Shown in pieces: positions 43,461 to 54,733 of a stretch of 64,000 bases of DNA. The position numbers and the translations under genes are program-made. The stretch covers positions 248,001 to 312,000 of the forward strand of contig NZ_CP007521.1 of the NCBI RefSeq assembly GCF_000695835.1, in the 5' to 3' direction. The notes below the pieces were generated by a model that saw only the letters and a program-made list of their open reading frames with translations, did not search any database and had not been told where the DNA came from. Position 1 is the stretch's first letter. Every line of letters begins with the position of its first letter. Source of the stretch: Mycoplasmopsis californica. Lineage in GTDB: Bacteria > Bacillota_I > Bacilli_A > Mycoplasmatales > Metamycoplasmataceae.

Positions 43461-43598
43461 ATGAAATTTAGTCTATTTACAAATTCTAAAATTGAAGCTG
43501 ATAACAATTTAAAAAATACTAAATACTACAAAACAGCAAAAGAATATCTTGAACTTTTGCCATTTTATAAATATCTAATATCGAATGGCGTGAGATAA
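43461..43598 (+). CDS. 45-residue small protein upstream of ruvA
   Basis: Starts MKFSLFTNSKIEADNN, ends FYKYLISNGVR. ATG 43461 follows AAAGGAATT at good spacing, and the TAA is 24 bases before ruvA, which has its own AAGGAG. A small hairpin (CTACAA/TTGTAG, 43425-43441) lies just before its ribosome-binding site. No family recognised; it may be a real small gene or a leader peptide for ruvAB. Confidence 0.4.
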   Translation: MKFSLFTNSKIEADNNLKNTKYYKTAKEYLELLPFYKYLISNGVR

Positions 43599-43622
43599 AC
43601 CCTACATAATAAGGAGAAATGA

Positions 43623-44234
43623 ATGATTCTATATAGAATAGGTGAAATAGTATATAAAAATGGTGCAAATTTAATTTTCGAATCTTCTTCTGTTGGTTAT
43701 AACCTAATTATGCCAAACTCTGAAAGAGTTGAAGCAAAAACAAAGTTAAAATTATATTTATTTGAGATAAATAACGACTATTATAAAGCTACTTATGCAT
43801 TTAAAGATTTTAAGGAAAGATTACTTTTTGCTGATTTAATTGCGCTAAACGGGGTAGGACCAAAGGTTGCGTTTAATATGTTGAACAATGGTTGAGAAAA
43901 GATGGCATCAATGATTGCACTCGGGGATTTAGATGCTATATCTAAAACGCCGTACTTAAATGCTAAGGTTGCACGCTTAGCCGTAGCTGAATTAAGTGAT
44001 AAATGGAGTAAAATAATCAATACTAAGAAGGCATCGCAAAATATAATGGCAGCAAATACAATTCAAGAAGCTAAGGAAACTTTAAAAATACTTGGTTTTA
44101 AAACACATAAAATTGACGAGGCTATGGCATCTATTGATGCAGCTAATGATGTTGAAACAATCATAGAGCAAGCAATGCATATAATGACAGGTAAATCGAT
44201 GGAAAATGAAAATTCAAATTTTGCGTCCCAATAA
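43623..44234 (+). CDS. ruvA: Holliday junction DNA helicase RuvA
   Basis: 203 residues, TGA-Trp at 43893. N-terminal OB fold, helix-hairpin-helix ALNGVGPKVAFNML, C-terminal three-helix domain (EAKETLKILGFKTHKIDEAM) that contacts RuvB. Binds four-way junctions in recombination. The ATG at 43619 is out of frame; ATG 43623 is used. Overlaps ruvB by 29 bases. Confidence 0.93.
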
Positions 44235-45177
44235 TTTCAATGAGTTTGTTGGCCAACCTAAACTTAAAACAACTTTACAAACAATGATTTCTGGTGCTAA
44301 ACATCGCAACGAACCTTTGGACCACATTTTATTTTATGGTCCTCCCGGAACTGGTAAAACAAGTTTGGCAACAATTCTAGGTAATGAGTTAGATGTTAAA
44401 GTCCATTATTTACAAGGGGCTTTACTTGAGAAAAAAGCTGATATTTTGAGTGTTTTTACACAAATAAACACTGGTGATATTGTGTTTATTGACGAAATTC
44501 ACTCAATAAACAAAAATGTTGAAGAACTTCTTTATTCGGCGATGGAAGATTACAAAATTGATATCATTATCGGTCCCGAAGGCAACACGAAGGTAATGAG
44601 AATGGCGCTTAAGCCATTCACTTTAATTGGTGCAACTACAAAAGTTAATTTACTTAGCCAACCACTACGTGACCGTTTCGGGTTTCAAGGTAGACTCAAC
44701 CCTTACACTGAGGAGGATATCGTTGAGATAATTATGCGTGCCAAATCAAATTTAAATATTATAGGGCAAAAAGAGGTCTGAGGTTTAGTTGCTAAATATT
44801 CAAAAGCAACGCCTCGCGTTGCGATTCATTTAATTAAGCGAATATTTGACTTCTCAATTAATAAAAATGAAACAATTATTTCGAAAGATACTGTTCTTGA
44901 AACGTTTAAGCATCTTGAATTATTTGAATTAGGTCTAAATAGAGAGCATTTAGAATATCTTCGGGTTCTTTGCGATACATTTGGTGATAAGGCTGCATCA
45001 CTAGATTCGCTTTCAGGAATTTTGAATTATCAAAAAGAAAATATAATTTATGAAATCGAACCACTTTTGCTCTATTTTAAATTAGTTGAAAAAAGTCCAC
45101 GTGGCCGAAAAATAACTTCCCGCGGCATAAATTATTTATTAGAAAACTATCGCCATACGCAACAGGTAAGTGATTAA
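44206..45177 (+). CDS. ruvB: Holliday junction branch-migration ATPase RuvB
   Basis: 323 residues, TGA-Trp at 44779. AAA+ motor: Walker A GPPGTGKTS, Walker B FIDEIHSI, sensor I GATTKVNLLSQPLRDRFG, arginine finger DRF, C-terminal winged helix ending RGRKITSRGINYLL. Nested inside the 3' end of ruvA, so translation is coupled. RuvC is not present here, and mycoplasmas use RecU or lack a resolvase. Confidence 0.95.
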
Positions 45178-45195
45178 TTACCTGTTGTTTGTGTA
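45159..45195 (+). terminator. Terminator-like hairpin at the end of ruvB
   Basis: AACAGGTAA / TTACCTGTT stem overlapping the last ruvB codons, 8-base loop, followed by GTTTGTGTATTTT. Confidence 0.6.
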
Positions 45196-45309
45196 TTTTA
45201 CTGTGTTATTTATAAAAAATAAGCAACATCAATTTCTGCAAAAATTCACATGCTCGTAATATATATTTAATATATAATATAAATTAATATTAATCTTTAT
45301 AATGTAGTA

Positions 45310-45315
45310 TATAAT
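45310..45315 (+). promoter_or_regulatory. secDF -10 box, near-leaderless
   Basis: TATAAT in TAGTATATAAT, 10 bases before ATG 45326, so the leader would be 3-5 bases. There is no Shine-Dalgarno. Confidence 0.5.
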
Positions 45316-45325
45316 TGGAAAACTT

Positions 45326-47968
45326 ATGAATAAAATTAAAAGGTTCTTTCAAAAGCTTTTTAAAGCATCGACTTGGAAAAACTTTTTCACTTTAACAACG
45401 TGAAAAAGATGATTTTTATCATTTTTTATAGTTACAGCAAGTGTGTCAGCCGTTGCGGTAGGTACTACACTTTACACATCTAAAAATATTAAAAAATCAG
45501 TTGAGTATGGTGGTGGACAAGAGTTTTTGATTTCAATTGATAAATCGCAAAATGACCAGAAAAATTACTCAGCTGAACAGGTTGCTCGTTCAATTCAAAC
45601 TAGAATTAACAGTACTAGTGATTATAACGATATTAGAGTTGTTGCTGAGGGAAATGACAAAATTAGAGTCTCAAAAACTGGTGCATTGAACTTTGAGGAT
45701 CGCAAAAAATTTGAAAAATTAATTACTACAAAATCTACATTAATTTTTACAGATATTAATGGTCAGCCGCTATTCAGAAATGGTGAATTTGTTGAACCGA
45801 CCGCTGATAACAAAGTTAATTGAGCAGAAGAGATTAAAAAACCAGATGGATTAAAACAATTTGTACCTCCTGTTGAGTCTTCTAAACCAAACTTTAATGG
45901 ATTTGGAAGTGGCGGGTTTATAGTTAATGTACATTTTAAAAAAGATGCTGAAATTCAGTGAAATCACTTGAAAAATTACTTAAACAAAAAAATTGAAGCA
46001 TCACCTAAAAATACTAAGGCCAATGTTTTATTAACTTGATTAAATCTTGACACCTTAGTTTCGATAGCTCAAAAAGAGTACTCAGCTGAGTGAAAAAAGG
46101 TTGATGGTAATCCATATAAATTTGTCTACATCAATGAGGATCCAAACTTAATACGAGGTAACGGTCTATTAAAAATCCACTCGATTAAAGCACAGAATTT
46201 TTTAATTAATCAACAACCAATATCAAGGTTTCAATTCGGCGATAGTTTCACAATCTTAAGTGATGCAAATGGTCAAAGATTATCTCAATCTGATGCTAAC
46301 AAATTAGCAGATGAAATTTCATTTGGTACATCTAATTATGATTTACGTGTTATTTCATCAAATTTAATTCCGGCTACTCCCCAAATTAATTATGCATACA
46401 CTCTTTCATTTATTGCAGCGGGTGTAATTCTTGTTGTCATGATTCTTATACTATTAATTAATTATGCCTTCATTGGACTTTTAGGTTCAATTACGCTATC
46501 TCTATATACCTTTTTATCCTTAACATTACTAGTTGGGCTAGGTGGTGAATATTCACCTGTTGCACTTGCTTCAATATTAATTGGCTTAGCGGTTTGTTTT
46601 AATGCAATTGTAGCAACGTTCTCAAGATTAAAACAAGAACTTTATCGTGGCGAAAAAATAAGGAAAGCAGTTGCGATAACTAAACGTAGTACATTGGGAC
46701 ATTTCTTCGATTCGAATATTTTAATGCTATTAATGTGTTTTATGTTCTTTTACTTCAGTTTGCAAAGTTTACGGACTTTTAGCATCGGCACCGTTTTTAG
46801 CGTAATATCGTTAATGTTTGCAACAATTTTAATTACTCGTTTTGCATCTTTAATTATTGTCGACACTAAAACATTTATTAATAAACCAGGATTACTTGGA
46901 ATGCGTAGTAAAAAATTACATCCAAGTTACCAAGCCAAACTATCTGATTTTGATTTTATTAAAAGTACAAAATGAGTTGCGACATCTATTTTAATTTTTT
47001 GCATTGTAGCAATTGTTGTTTATGCAATATTTGCCGGAATTAATGGAAATTGAGCCCAAGGATTTAATCTATCGCTAGAATTTAAAGGTGGAACTCACGT
47101 TACAATTCAAGGAACTGAAACTTCCCCAATCGGTTTAATTCAAGCACAACAAATTAAAGATGCAATTATTAATCAATCAATTATTAAAAATGCAACAAAT
47201 GTAATCAGTGTAAACGTAATTGATACAAATGGATTTTATAATGTGGTTATTAAAACACCAGAATTACTAACACAAACTCAATTCCAGCAATTAAAAGAAA
47301 TTACTTCAAGTTTAAATCTAAATTTAGATCACTTACAATACCAAGTTAGTCCGCAACAAGGATTGAATTTCATTTTAAATTCATTATATGCATTTTTGGC
47401 AGCTGTTGTTATTGTTTTTGTTTATGTTTTAATAAGATACAAATGAACACACGCAATTTCAATCACTTTGTGAATGTTACTAGAATTTTGTTTATTGGTT
47501 GCTTTTGCTATTGTGGCACGTGTTGAGATTAATGAGTTAATCGTAATCGGCGTTGCTTCAGTGTTGTTATATTCAACTAATGATAAATTAGTTCTGATTG
47601 CTAAAACCAAGGAATTATTAGCTAATTTTTATCACAATGATTATGTTGAAGTGGAAGATATTAAAAAAGTTGCAAATATAAGTTTGCGCCAGAATTTAAA
47701 ACGGAGCATTTATAGCTCAATGATCTTAGTTTTAATTGGCGTAGTTCTGATTGCGTTTATCTATCCAATTTCATTCTCGTTTGCCTACATTTTAATTTTC
47801 GGCGGTATTATTCTAGCGTTGTGTTCAAATTATATTTATATGTATTTGTGAACAAAATTAGAAATTAAACGTCACGTAGGAATTAAAAAACGTTTTTACA
47901 GCAAATATTGAGTTTTACCTGGTGTAGATGAGCAAATATTTCCTGGAATCAATGATTTTGTAGCTTAA
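45326..47968 (+). CDS. secDF: Fused protein-export membrane protein SecDF
   Basis: 880 residues with many TGA-Trp codons. RND-type Sec translocon accessory protein: SecD half (about 1-545) with a large extracytoplasmic domain and six helices, and SecF half (about 546-880) beginning with WVATSILIFCIVAIVVYAIF and the SecF motif NLSLEFKGGTHVT. Uses the ion gradient to pull preproteins outward. The SecD half starts with a basic 40-residue segment before the first helix. Monocistronic between two terminators. Confidence 0.9.
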
Positions 47969-47978
47969 ACATTCATTT

Positions 47979-48003
47979 ATCGCTTATTTAAGCGATTTTT
48001 TTA
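47979..48003 (+). terminator. Intrinsic terminator after secDF
   Basis: ATCGCTTA / TAAGCGAT stem with 2-base loop and a T-run ending 8 bases before the truB ribosome-binding site. Confidence 0.8.
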
Positions 48004-48015
48004 TAAGGAGGCTTT

Positions 48016-48858
48016 ATGTTTTATTTACTACACAAACCTAAAAATATTTCTTCATTTGCTTGCATTAAAAAATTTGCTCGTCAAATGAAAATTAAAAAAA
48101 TAGGCCACAGCGGAACATTAGATCCATTGGCCAGTGGTCTTCTTCTACTCGCTACTGATGATGATACAAAACTTTTGCCATATATTAAGGATAAAACAAA
48201 AACGTATAAGGCTAGCATCATTTTTGGACAAGCTCGCTCAACATATGATGAAGAGGGAGAAATTACCCAGACTAGCGAAAATAAAATTAACGAAAGCGAT
48301 TTAAACGCTGTTTTAGAGTGATTTAGAACACAAAATGTCCAAATACCACCTATTTTTAGTGCTAAAAAAATTAATGGTACTCGTGCATACGATTTAGCTC
48401 GCCGTAAGCAAGAAGTTCAATTAAAAGCTCAAAAAATAAAAATTCATGAAGCACAATTTATTTCATTTAACTACCAATCCCAAGAATTGGTCGTTAAGCT
48501 TAAAGTCTCAAATGGCACCTACATTAGGTCGCTAGCACATGATATTGGTCAAGCGTTCAATACATGCTCATACATGAGTGATTTAGAAAGAACTGAAATT
48601 TCCACATTAAACAATAATCTATTAGTAAACAATAATTTTGTTGCTATAATTAATGTCCTGCCTTTACTGAGTGTTGCTTCATTAATGTTGAGTGGCGACC
48701 AAATAAAAGTCTTGCAAAAAGGACTTTTATTGCCAATTGAGACAACTGATGGGCAATACGTTATCACTAACCAAAAAAACGGCACTCAGGTTCTAGGTAT
48801 TATTGAGGTTGCGAATAGTTTTGCTCGTGTAGTTAAATTATTTGGCAATCGATTATAA
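48016..48858 (+). CDS. truB: tRNA pseudouridine-55 synthase
   Basis: 280 residues, TGA-Trp at 48319. Modifies U55 in the T-loop of tRNAs. Catalytic Asp36 in GHSGTLDPLASG, YKA near residue 64, and the KxSxGTYIRSLAHDIG region. The ribosome-binding site AAGGAGG is overlapped by the secDF terminator tail. The stop lies 16 bases before the next ATG. Confidence 0.95.
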
Positions 48859-48874
48859 AAATATGGGGGGTAAA

Positions 48875-49714
48875 ATGACTAAACAAGCACTAAAAAATTC
48901 AATTAAATTAGCAGCTTTCGATATTGATGGAACAATTTTGCCATATACACAATCTCATTTTAGCGATACGATTACTAAAATGTTTAAGGAATTAAAGAAT
49001 AAAAATATTTATTCAACATTAGCTACTGCTCGCGAATTTGTAACAATTGGCAATCTCGCTCAAAACACCCCAGACTTAGATTATTTCATCGGCGCAAACG
49101 GAATGTTTGTCTATGATTTTAAATTAAAAAAAATGATTTATGAAAAACCTATTGCTCTTTCTGAATTAAAAATAATTCACTCAGCGATTCAAAATATCGA
49201 TCAAGCAATCGGTATGACAATCACTGATTTAAATTGGTGTTATTACACAGAAGGTACTGATATTAACACATGATTTTTAAGTCCGCACTACTCAAAAATG
49301 AAACCTATGGATTTCAATATGATGGATAAAGACCACTTACACATCATCACAATTATGTGCAAAAATAAGCAAGACACAGAAATTACAGTAACAAAAATTA
49401 AAGAAGTTATCAAACAAAACAATTTAGATTTAGATGTTAATTCAACATGACATAAAGGCTTGTTTATTTGCCCAAAAAATGTTACTAAAAGTGACACCAT
49501 CGATTGATTAGCGAATTATTTAGGACTGAAAAATAGCAAAAACGTTATTGCTTTTGGTGATAGTTCTAATGATTTTGAAATGGTGAAAAATGCTGCGTGG
49601 GGAGTTGCAATGGAAGAGTGCGATCCTGAGTTAAAAAAGGTTGCCAAGGATATTGCTAAAAGCGTTAAAGAAGATGATGTTTATTTAAAATTAAAAGAGT
49701 TAAACCTGATTTAA
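48875..49714 (+). CDS. Cof-type HAD-IIB phosphatase
   Basis: 279 residues, several TGA-Trp codons. HAD motifs: FDIDGTILP with Asp16/Asp18, ATARE, and GDSSNDFEM for the metal-binding acid pair. Usual length for Cof-type hydrolases, unlike the paralogue at 2.8 kb. The upstream in-frame ATGs at 48842 and 48863 lack a ribosome-binding site; 48875 follows GGGGGG four bases away. Sits between truB and ribF on the same strand; substrate unknown. Confidence 0.85.
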
Positions 49715-49716
49715 TA

Positions 49717-49722
49717 TATAAT
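49717..49722 (+). promoter_or_regulatory. ribF -10 box, near-leaderless
   Basis: TATAAT 9 bases before ATG 49732 and immediately after the HAD stop; no Shine-Dalgarno. Confidence 0.4.
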
Positions 49723-49731
49723 TTTTGATAT

Positions 49732-50601
49732 ATGTCTTTAACAGTTTATACATTAAGTAATTTAGTTGAATTAAAAAAACCAATCTTCATGATTGGTTCT
49801 TTTGAATCGTTCCACATTGGCCACAATTTATTATATGAACGTGCAAAAGAATTGGCGTCTCAAAGCGAAATAGAACGTGATATTGTGATAGTTTATTTTA
49901 GCGATGTTGAAAATTTACCTAAAAATCACTCGGTTATGTTTACGGATGAACTATTTCGTTTGCAAGCGTTTGCTGGTATCGGAATAAAATACGCAGTTCA
50001 GTTAAAATACAGTATTATTCGGCAAATGTCGCCAGATAATTTTATAGATACATTAGTTAAAAAACAAAATGATTTTGATTTAATAAGTGGTACTGATTTT
50101 AAATATGGGATAAATGCTCATGGCAATATAGAAACGCTGAAAAATCGCTTCGGAAACCGTTTTCATCCAGTTCAAATTATGCGTTTGAATAACGAGCAAA
50201 AGGTATCAACCGGATTTATTAAGGAAGCATTATTTGCCGGCGACATTGACTTAGTAAATATTTTATCTGTTTTTAAGTACGGATTTCATGCATTAATCGG
50301 AAAAGAAGATAACCGTTTAAAACTGGATTTTAGAGCTAATCTAGCGAAAATGAGACCAGGAGTGTACTGTGCCAATATTGAAATCGCCAATATGTATTAT
50401 TACTGTTTGTTAACTATTCATTCGAACAATGAACGAGTTATTGAAATGATTGACTTTACTTGAACCTCAGATAAAAAGCATCAGTCGAAAATAACGATTA
50501 ATTCATTTTTAAGACCTTTTTATCCAAACTCACAAGAAAAAATTAATCCTGATGACGTAGAAAGAGCTAAGGAGTATTTTATTTATTTAAGCAAAAAATA
50601 A
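49732..50601 (+). CDS. ribF: Bifunctional riboflavin kinase/FAD synthetase
   Basis: 289 residues, TGA-Trp at 50461. N-terminal nucleotidyltransferase with SFESFHIGHNLL (HxGH motif) and DLISGTDFKYG and STGFIKEALFAGD (the ST-x-IR equivalent), which adenylates FMN. The C-terminal domain (about 185-289) is where flavokinase should lie but is divergent: the PTAN motif is not obvious, although RPGVYCANI and a closing segment FLRPFYPN resemble it. Supplies FMN/FAD for the flavoenzymes at 6.2-10.7 kb and for Lpd. Confidence 0.8.
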
Positions 50602-50617
50602 CAATATATAATTTATT

Positions 50618-50647
50618 TTGAACGTTTTTTTCAACTTATGTTAAAAT
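50618..50647 (+). promoter_or_regulatory. rpsO promoter
   Basis: TTGAAC (50618-50623), 18-base spacer, TAAAAT (50642-50647). A leader of about 80 bases precedes the ATG with AAAGGAG at 50720. Confidence 0.5.
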
Positions 50648-50731
50648 AGACCTTGTAATTAAATAAATAATTTTTGTTCTAGGTCAGAATTAAAATTTTG
50701 CGCTTGGACAAAACATAATAAAGGAGTTATT

Positions 50732-50998
50732 ATGATTACTAAAGAACAAAAAGCTCAATTAGTAGCTAAATATGGTAAAGATGCTAAAGATACAGGTAAT
50801 TCATTTGTGCAAATTGCAATTTTAACGGCTGAAATTGAAGATTTGAAAAAACACTTTGAAAACAATCCAAAAGACAATCACTCACGTCGTGGATTTTTAG
50901 CTAAAATTACAAAACGTCGTATTCTTTTAGCACATTTAAAACAAGAAAACTTCGATCTTTACACAAAAGCTTTAGCAGAATTAAACCTAAGAAAATAA
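50732..50998 (+). CDS. rpsO: Ribosomal protein uS15
   Basis: 88 residues. Central S15 signature with HSRRGFLAKITKRRILLAHLK; binds the 16S rRNA three-way junction. No Trp. Own promoter and terminator. Confidence 0.96.
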   Translation: MITKEQKAQLVAKYGKDAKDTGNSFVQIAILTAEIEDLKKHFENNPKDNHSRRGFLAKITKRRILLAHLKQENFDLYTKALAELNLRK

Positions 50999-51007
50999 TA
51001 GTTTATT

Positions 51008-51032
51008 TTAACCTCATTTCGAGGTTTTTTTA
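51008..51032 (+). terminator. Intrinsic terminator after rpsO
   Basis: AACCTC / GAGGTT stem, loop ATTTC, T-run. Confidence 0.8.
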
Positions 51033-51109
51033 TTGAGTTTTCAGTAAAAAAAGACTGAATATTAGATTAAAGGTTAATAACTTTTTAGAGTGATTTTTTG
51101 TTATTTTAG

Positions 51110-51115
51110 TATAAT
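51110..51115 (+). promoter_or_regulatory. argS -10 box, leaderless
   Basis: TATAAT in TAGTATAAT, 7 bases before ATG 51123. It overlaps the alternative ATG at 51114, which therefore cannot be on the transcript. Confidence 0.55.
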
Positions 51116-51122
51116 GAAAATT

Positions 51123-52751
51123 ATGACAAAATCAGAGATTAAAAATTTATTGCACCAACAATTAGTTGAAATTGCTTCAAAATTAAATATTAAGCGTCAG
51201 GTAGTATTAATTCAACCTAAAGACCATGGGGATTTCACAACGAATATGGCAATGGGCAACAAGGAATTAGGTAATCCTATTGACCTTGCTAATTCAATTG
51301 TCGAATTATTACAACCCCACTTGTCTCGCTTAAATATTGCTAAAATTGAGGTAGCAGGACCAGGTTTCATTAATTTCTTGCTGGCAGAATCATCAATTGT
51401 CTCTGGTATTAATCAAATAATTGAGCTTGGAGAAAATTACGGTCGCGGGCAAAAACGCGGAAATATCAATATTGAGTGAGTTTCGGCTAATCCAACTGGG
51501 TTTATGCATGTCGGTCACGCGCGTAATGCAGCTATTGGCTCAACTATTGCTAATATTTGTGAATTTAGCGGTTTAAGCGTTACACGTGAATATTATATTA
51601 ATGATGCAGGTAATCAAATAAACGTTTTAGCCCAAAGCGTTTTTGCTCGTTATCAGCAAAAATTTGATCAGAATTTCCCAATGCCTGAGGAATGCTATCG
51701 TGGAGATGATATTATTTGAGCATCAGAACAAATTTACAATGAATCAGGTGATAAATTTATAAATTCATCATTGAATGGGGAAGTATTAGAATATTTTAAA
51801 AATAGATCAACTGAACTATTTATGAGTGCTGTTAAACAAGATTTATCACGTTTTAATGTGTATTTTGATCGTTTTTTCAGTGAAAAAACTCTATATAACG
51901 AGGATTCTAAAGCTATTAAAGATACTGTCGCAAAACTTAAAAATACTTACGTTAAAGACAGTGCTTTATGACTTCAAACTACCCTAGACGGCGATGACAA
52001 AGATCGTGTTTTAATTAAATCTGATGGCACATATACTTATTTTTTACCTGATATTGCTTATCACGATCATAAATTTCATTCAAATGGAGACAATCCAACA
52101 ATTTTAAATATTTGAGGCGCAGACCATTCAGGGTACATTAAGCGTATGGAGTCGGCGATGAAAAATATCGGTAATAATCCTGATAAATTAGTTGTTTTAT
52201 GTATGCAGCTAGTGCGTTTAATTAAAAATGGTGAAGAGTTTAAAATGTCCAAACGTCGTGGAACTAGTTTTTGATTACGTGAGTTTATTGATTTAGTAGG
52301 GAGCGATTCAGCACGTTTTATCCTATTAGATAGAACAACGAATACTAAACTTGATTTTGATATTGATTTAGCAACCGCTAAAACAAATGATAATCCAGCT
52401 TTTTTAGTACAATACGCTAATGCTCGTGCCTTGGCGTTACTTGAAAAAGCTGGCGCAACAAAAAAAACTTTGATTGCATCAGATTATTCATCAACTCCCG
52501 ATTTAAAGCTTTCATCATTACTTATGGAATTTCCACAAATTATTGATAAATCAGTAGATAAATTAGCAACAAATATATTAACTCAGTATATTATTAAGGT
52601 CGCTAAGGAATTTAACTCTTGATATTCAAACACAGATAAAATCATCGAAAGATCAGACCAAGAAAACGCCCTCGCACTCGTTAAGGCCACAAGTACTGTT
52701 CTACAAAATGGATTAAGATTACTTGGAATTTCTATACCGCAGAAAATATAA
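51123..52751 (+). CDS. argS: Arginyl-tRNA synthetase
   Basis: 542 residues; TGA-Trp at 51477, 51717, 51969 and others. N-terminal Add1 domain, HIGH-type motif at residues 129-132 in [16 protein letters not shown]-type loop [10 protein letters not shown] about residue 375, helical anticodon-binding domain with the terminal LLGISIPQ. The frame extends upstream to 51090, but the -10 box overlaps those codons, so ATG 51123 is chosen. Charges tRNA-Arg (one gene at 53.0 kb). Confidence 0.95.
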
Positions 52752-52778
52752 AACACGATTTTACATCGTGTTTTTATA
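52750..52778 (+). terminator. Intrinsic terminator after argS
   Basis: AAACACGAT / ATCGTGTTT stem with loop TTTAC, T-rich tail. Confidence 0.8.
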
Positions 52779-52992
52779 TATAAATAAAAAATCAACTATT
52801 TCTAGTCGTTCAAGGGTGTATAAAAAATATCGAAAAAAGGATAACATTTGTAACAAAAAAGTTACTGATTAATTTTATCACCATATTTAAAAATAAAAAG
52901 AAAAAAATTAAAAATTATTACTATTTTTTACAAATAAATAGAAAACGAGTTTAATTATAAATTTCGACTGTAATCAATAATCTGCATATTCA

Positions 52993-53020
52993 AATAAAAA
53001 AATCGCATTTGCGATTTTAA
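52993..53020 (-). terminator. Intrinsic terminator of the minus-strand tRNA pair
   Basis: AAAATCGC / GCGATTTT stem, loop ATTT, T-run on the minus strand; about 20 bases after tRNA-Arg. Confidence 0.75.
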
Positions 53021-53036
53021 AGGTGTAATTTACATA

Positions 53037-53113
53037 TGGCGCGTCCGGCAGGAGTCGAACCCACAACCTCTTGGGCCGTAACCAAGCGCTCTGTCCAGTT
53101 GAGCTACGGACGC
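53037..53113 (-). tRNA. tRNA-Arg (ACG)
   Basis: 77 bases, CCA encoded. Acceptor GCGTCCG/CGGACGC, discriminator G, anticodon stem CTTGG/CCAAG with loop TTACGGC giving ACG (A34 to inosine by TadA). Confidence 0.95.
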
Positions 53114-53118
53114 AATAT

Positions 53119-53193
53119 TGGAGGCACCAACCGGACTCGAACCGGTAATCAAGGTGTTGCAGACCTATGCCTTGGCCATTTGGCTATGGTGCC
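53119..53193 (-). tRNA. tRNA-Cys (GCA)
   Basis: 75 bases, CCA encoded. Acceptor GGCACCA/TGGTGCC with discriminator U (identity element for Cys), anticodon loop CTGCAAC giving GCA. Five bases upstream of tRNA-Arg on the same transcript. Confidence 0.95.
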
Positions 53194-53369
53194 GTATAAC
53201 TTAATAGAACAATATTCTGCATTTACGGTGCTTTTTAATTATACATATAAATTTTTAATAACAAAATAATTATTTAAAAAAAGGTATCCGAGTAGACATT
53301 GTGCACTTAAACTATTTTTTGGACAAAATTTTATTTTCCAAATATTTGTTGCTTAGGAAGTTTTAATAA

Positions 53370-53412
53370 AATAAATACTTAGCGAGAATTTTTGTCTAGC
53401 TAAGTATTTATT
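53370..53412 (-). terminator. Terminator of the pgi operon
   Basis: 14-bp stem AATAAATACTTAGC / GCTAAGTATTTATT with a 15-base loop, about 25 bases past the pgi stop; minus-strand tail TTTATTAAAA. Confidence 0.6.
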
Positions 53413-53435
53413 AATAATTTTTAATTTATGATTAA

Positions 53436-54725
53436 CTAAATTTTAGATAAGGTCTTAGCCATATTAGCCTTATAAACACCAACGGCAGGTTGATTAAAAG
53501 GATTAACACCTAAAAGATAGGCGGACATAGTTAAGGCTAACATGAAAAATTGAAATAGGTAACCAAGGTTATATTCGTCCATTTTCTCAAATTCAATAAC
53601 AATATTTGGTATATTTGAGCTTTCGTGGTGAGCCTGCAAACTAGCTTCAAATATAGCTCAATTCACCTTGTGTAAAGATTTACCATCTAAATAAGCTATC
53701 TTATCTTCGTTTTGTGAATCTGTTAGTAAAGTTAAGTCTTGCACTGGTTTTTTTGCAAATAGTGTTGTTTCGAAAAGTATTCTTGCTCCATCTTGGATGA
53801 ATTGACCTAAAGAGTGCAAATCGGTTGAAAATTGCGAAGAAGCCGGAAAAAGACCACGTCCATTTTTTCCTTCACTTTCAGCAAAAAGTTGTTTTCATCA
53901 TTCTTGGAATAAACGCATTTTCGGTTCATAAGAAATTAGTAATTCAAGTGAAAATTCACGTTTAGAGAGGATATAACGTGCTAATGCATACGCATATGCA
54001 TCATTGTTTTTTAAGGAAGGATGAGCATATTCGCGCAATGCATCTTGTGCACCCTTGAGTAGGTTTTCTGTATTCAAGCCTGCACACATGAAGGGGAATA
54101 AACCAACTGGGGATAAAACACTGAAACGCCCGCCGACATCATCAGGAATTATGAATCTAGTATAACCCCTCGTTTTTGCCATTTCGTATAATATACCGTT
54201 TTTAGCGTCAGTGGTTACTGCTATTAACTCTTTAGCCTTAGCTGCGCCAATTTTTGTTTCTAATAATTTTCTAAACTCTCTAAAAGCAATTGCTGTTTCG
54301 AGTGTTTTTCCACTCTTAGAAATAACATTAATTGCAAAATGTTTATTTTCAACACAATTTAATTGAGACACAAGTGTCTCAGCACTTACGTTATTACCAC
54401 TAAAAATTAATTCAATATCCGGTTTTTTTATTGATGGTGTCGCATAAAGTCACTCATATCCCGCAGCCGCTCCTAAGTATGAACCACCCACACCAATTAC
54501 TACAACAGTTTCAACTCTCATATTTTTTCATTTTTTAGCTAGTTCTTGCATTGATTTGTATTCATCATTATTTAATTTTGTCGGTAAATCAAGCCAGCCT
54601 AATCAATCTCTTTCAACAACACTTTTACTATAAATAGCGTCATGTATTTTAGATATCCTACTTTGGTATCGGTCGAATACCTCAGTATTTATTGCGTTTT
54701 TCAAATTAAGATTTATAGTTTTCAT
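53436..54725 (-). CDS. pgi: Glucose-6-phosphate isomerase
   Basis: 429 residues, several TGA-Trp codons. Converts glucose-6-P and fructose-6-P. Contains GVGGSYLGAAAG, the substrate-phosphate loop ISKSGKTLET, DDVGGRFSVLSPVGL, the catalytic region ESEGKNGRGLFP with the Glu, and C-terminal GVNPFNQPAVGVYK with the catalytic Lys. Last gene of a three-gene operon; 8 bases after the PGI-like paralogue. Confidence 0.96.
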
Positions 54726-54733
54726 AATTCTCC

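Noticed and set aside
53036-53269. Plus-strand ORF starting MARPAGVEPTTSW
   Set aside because: Antisense of tRNA-Arg and tRNA-Cys; a tRNA shadow.
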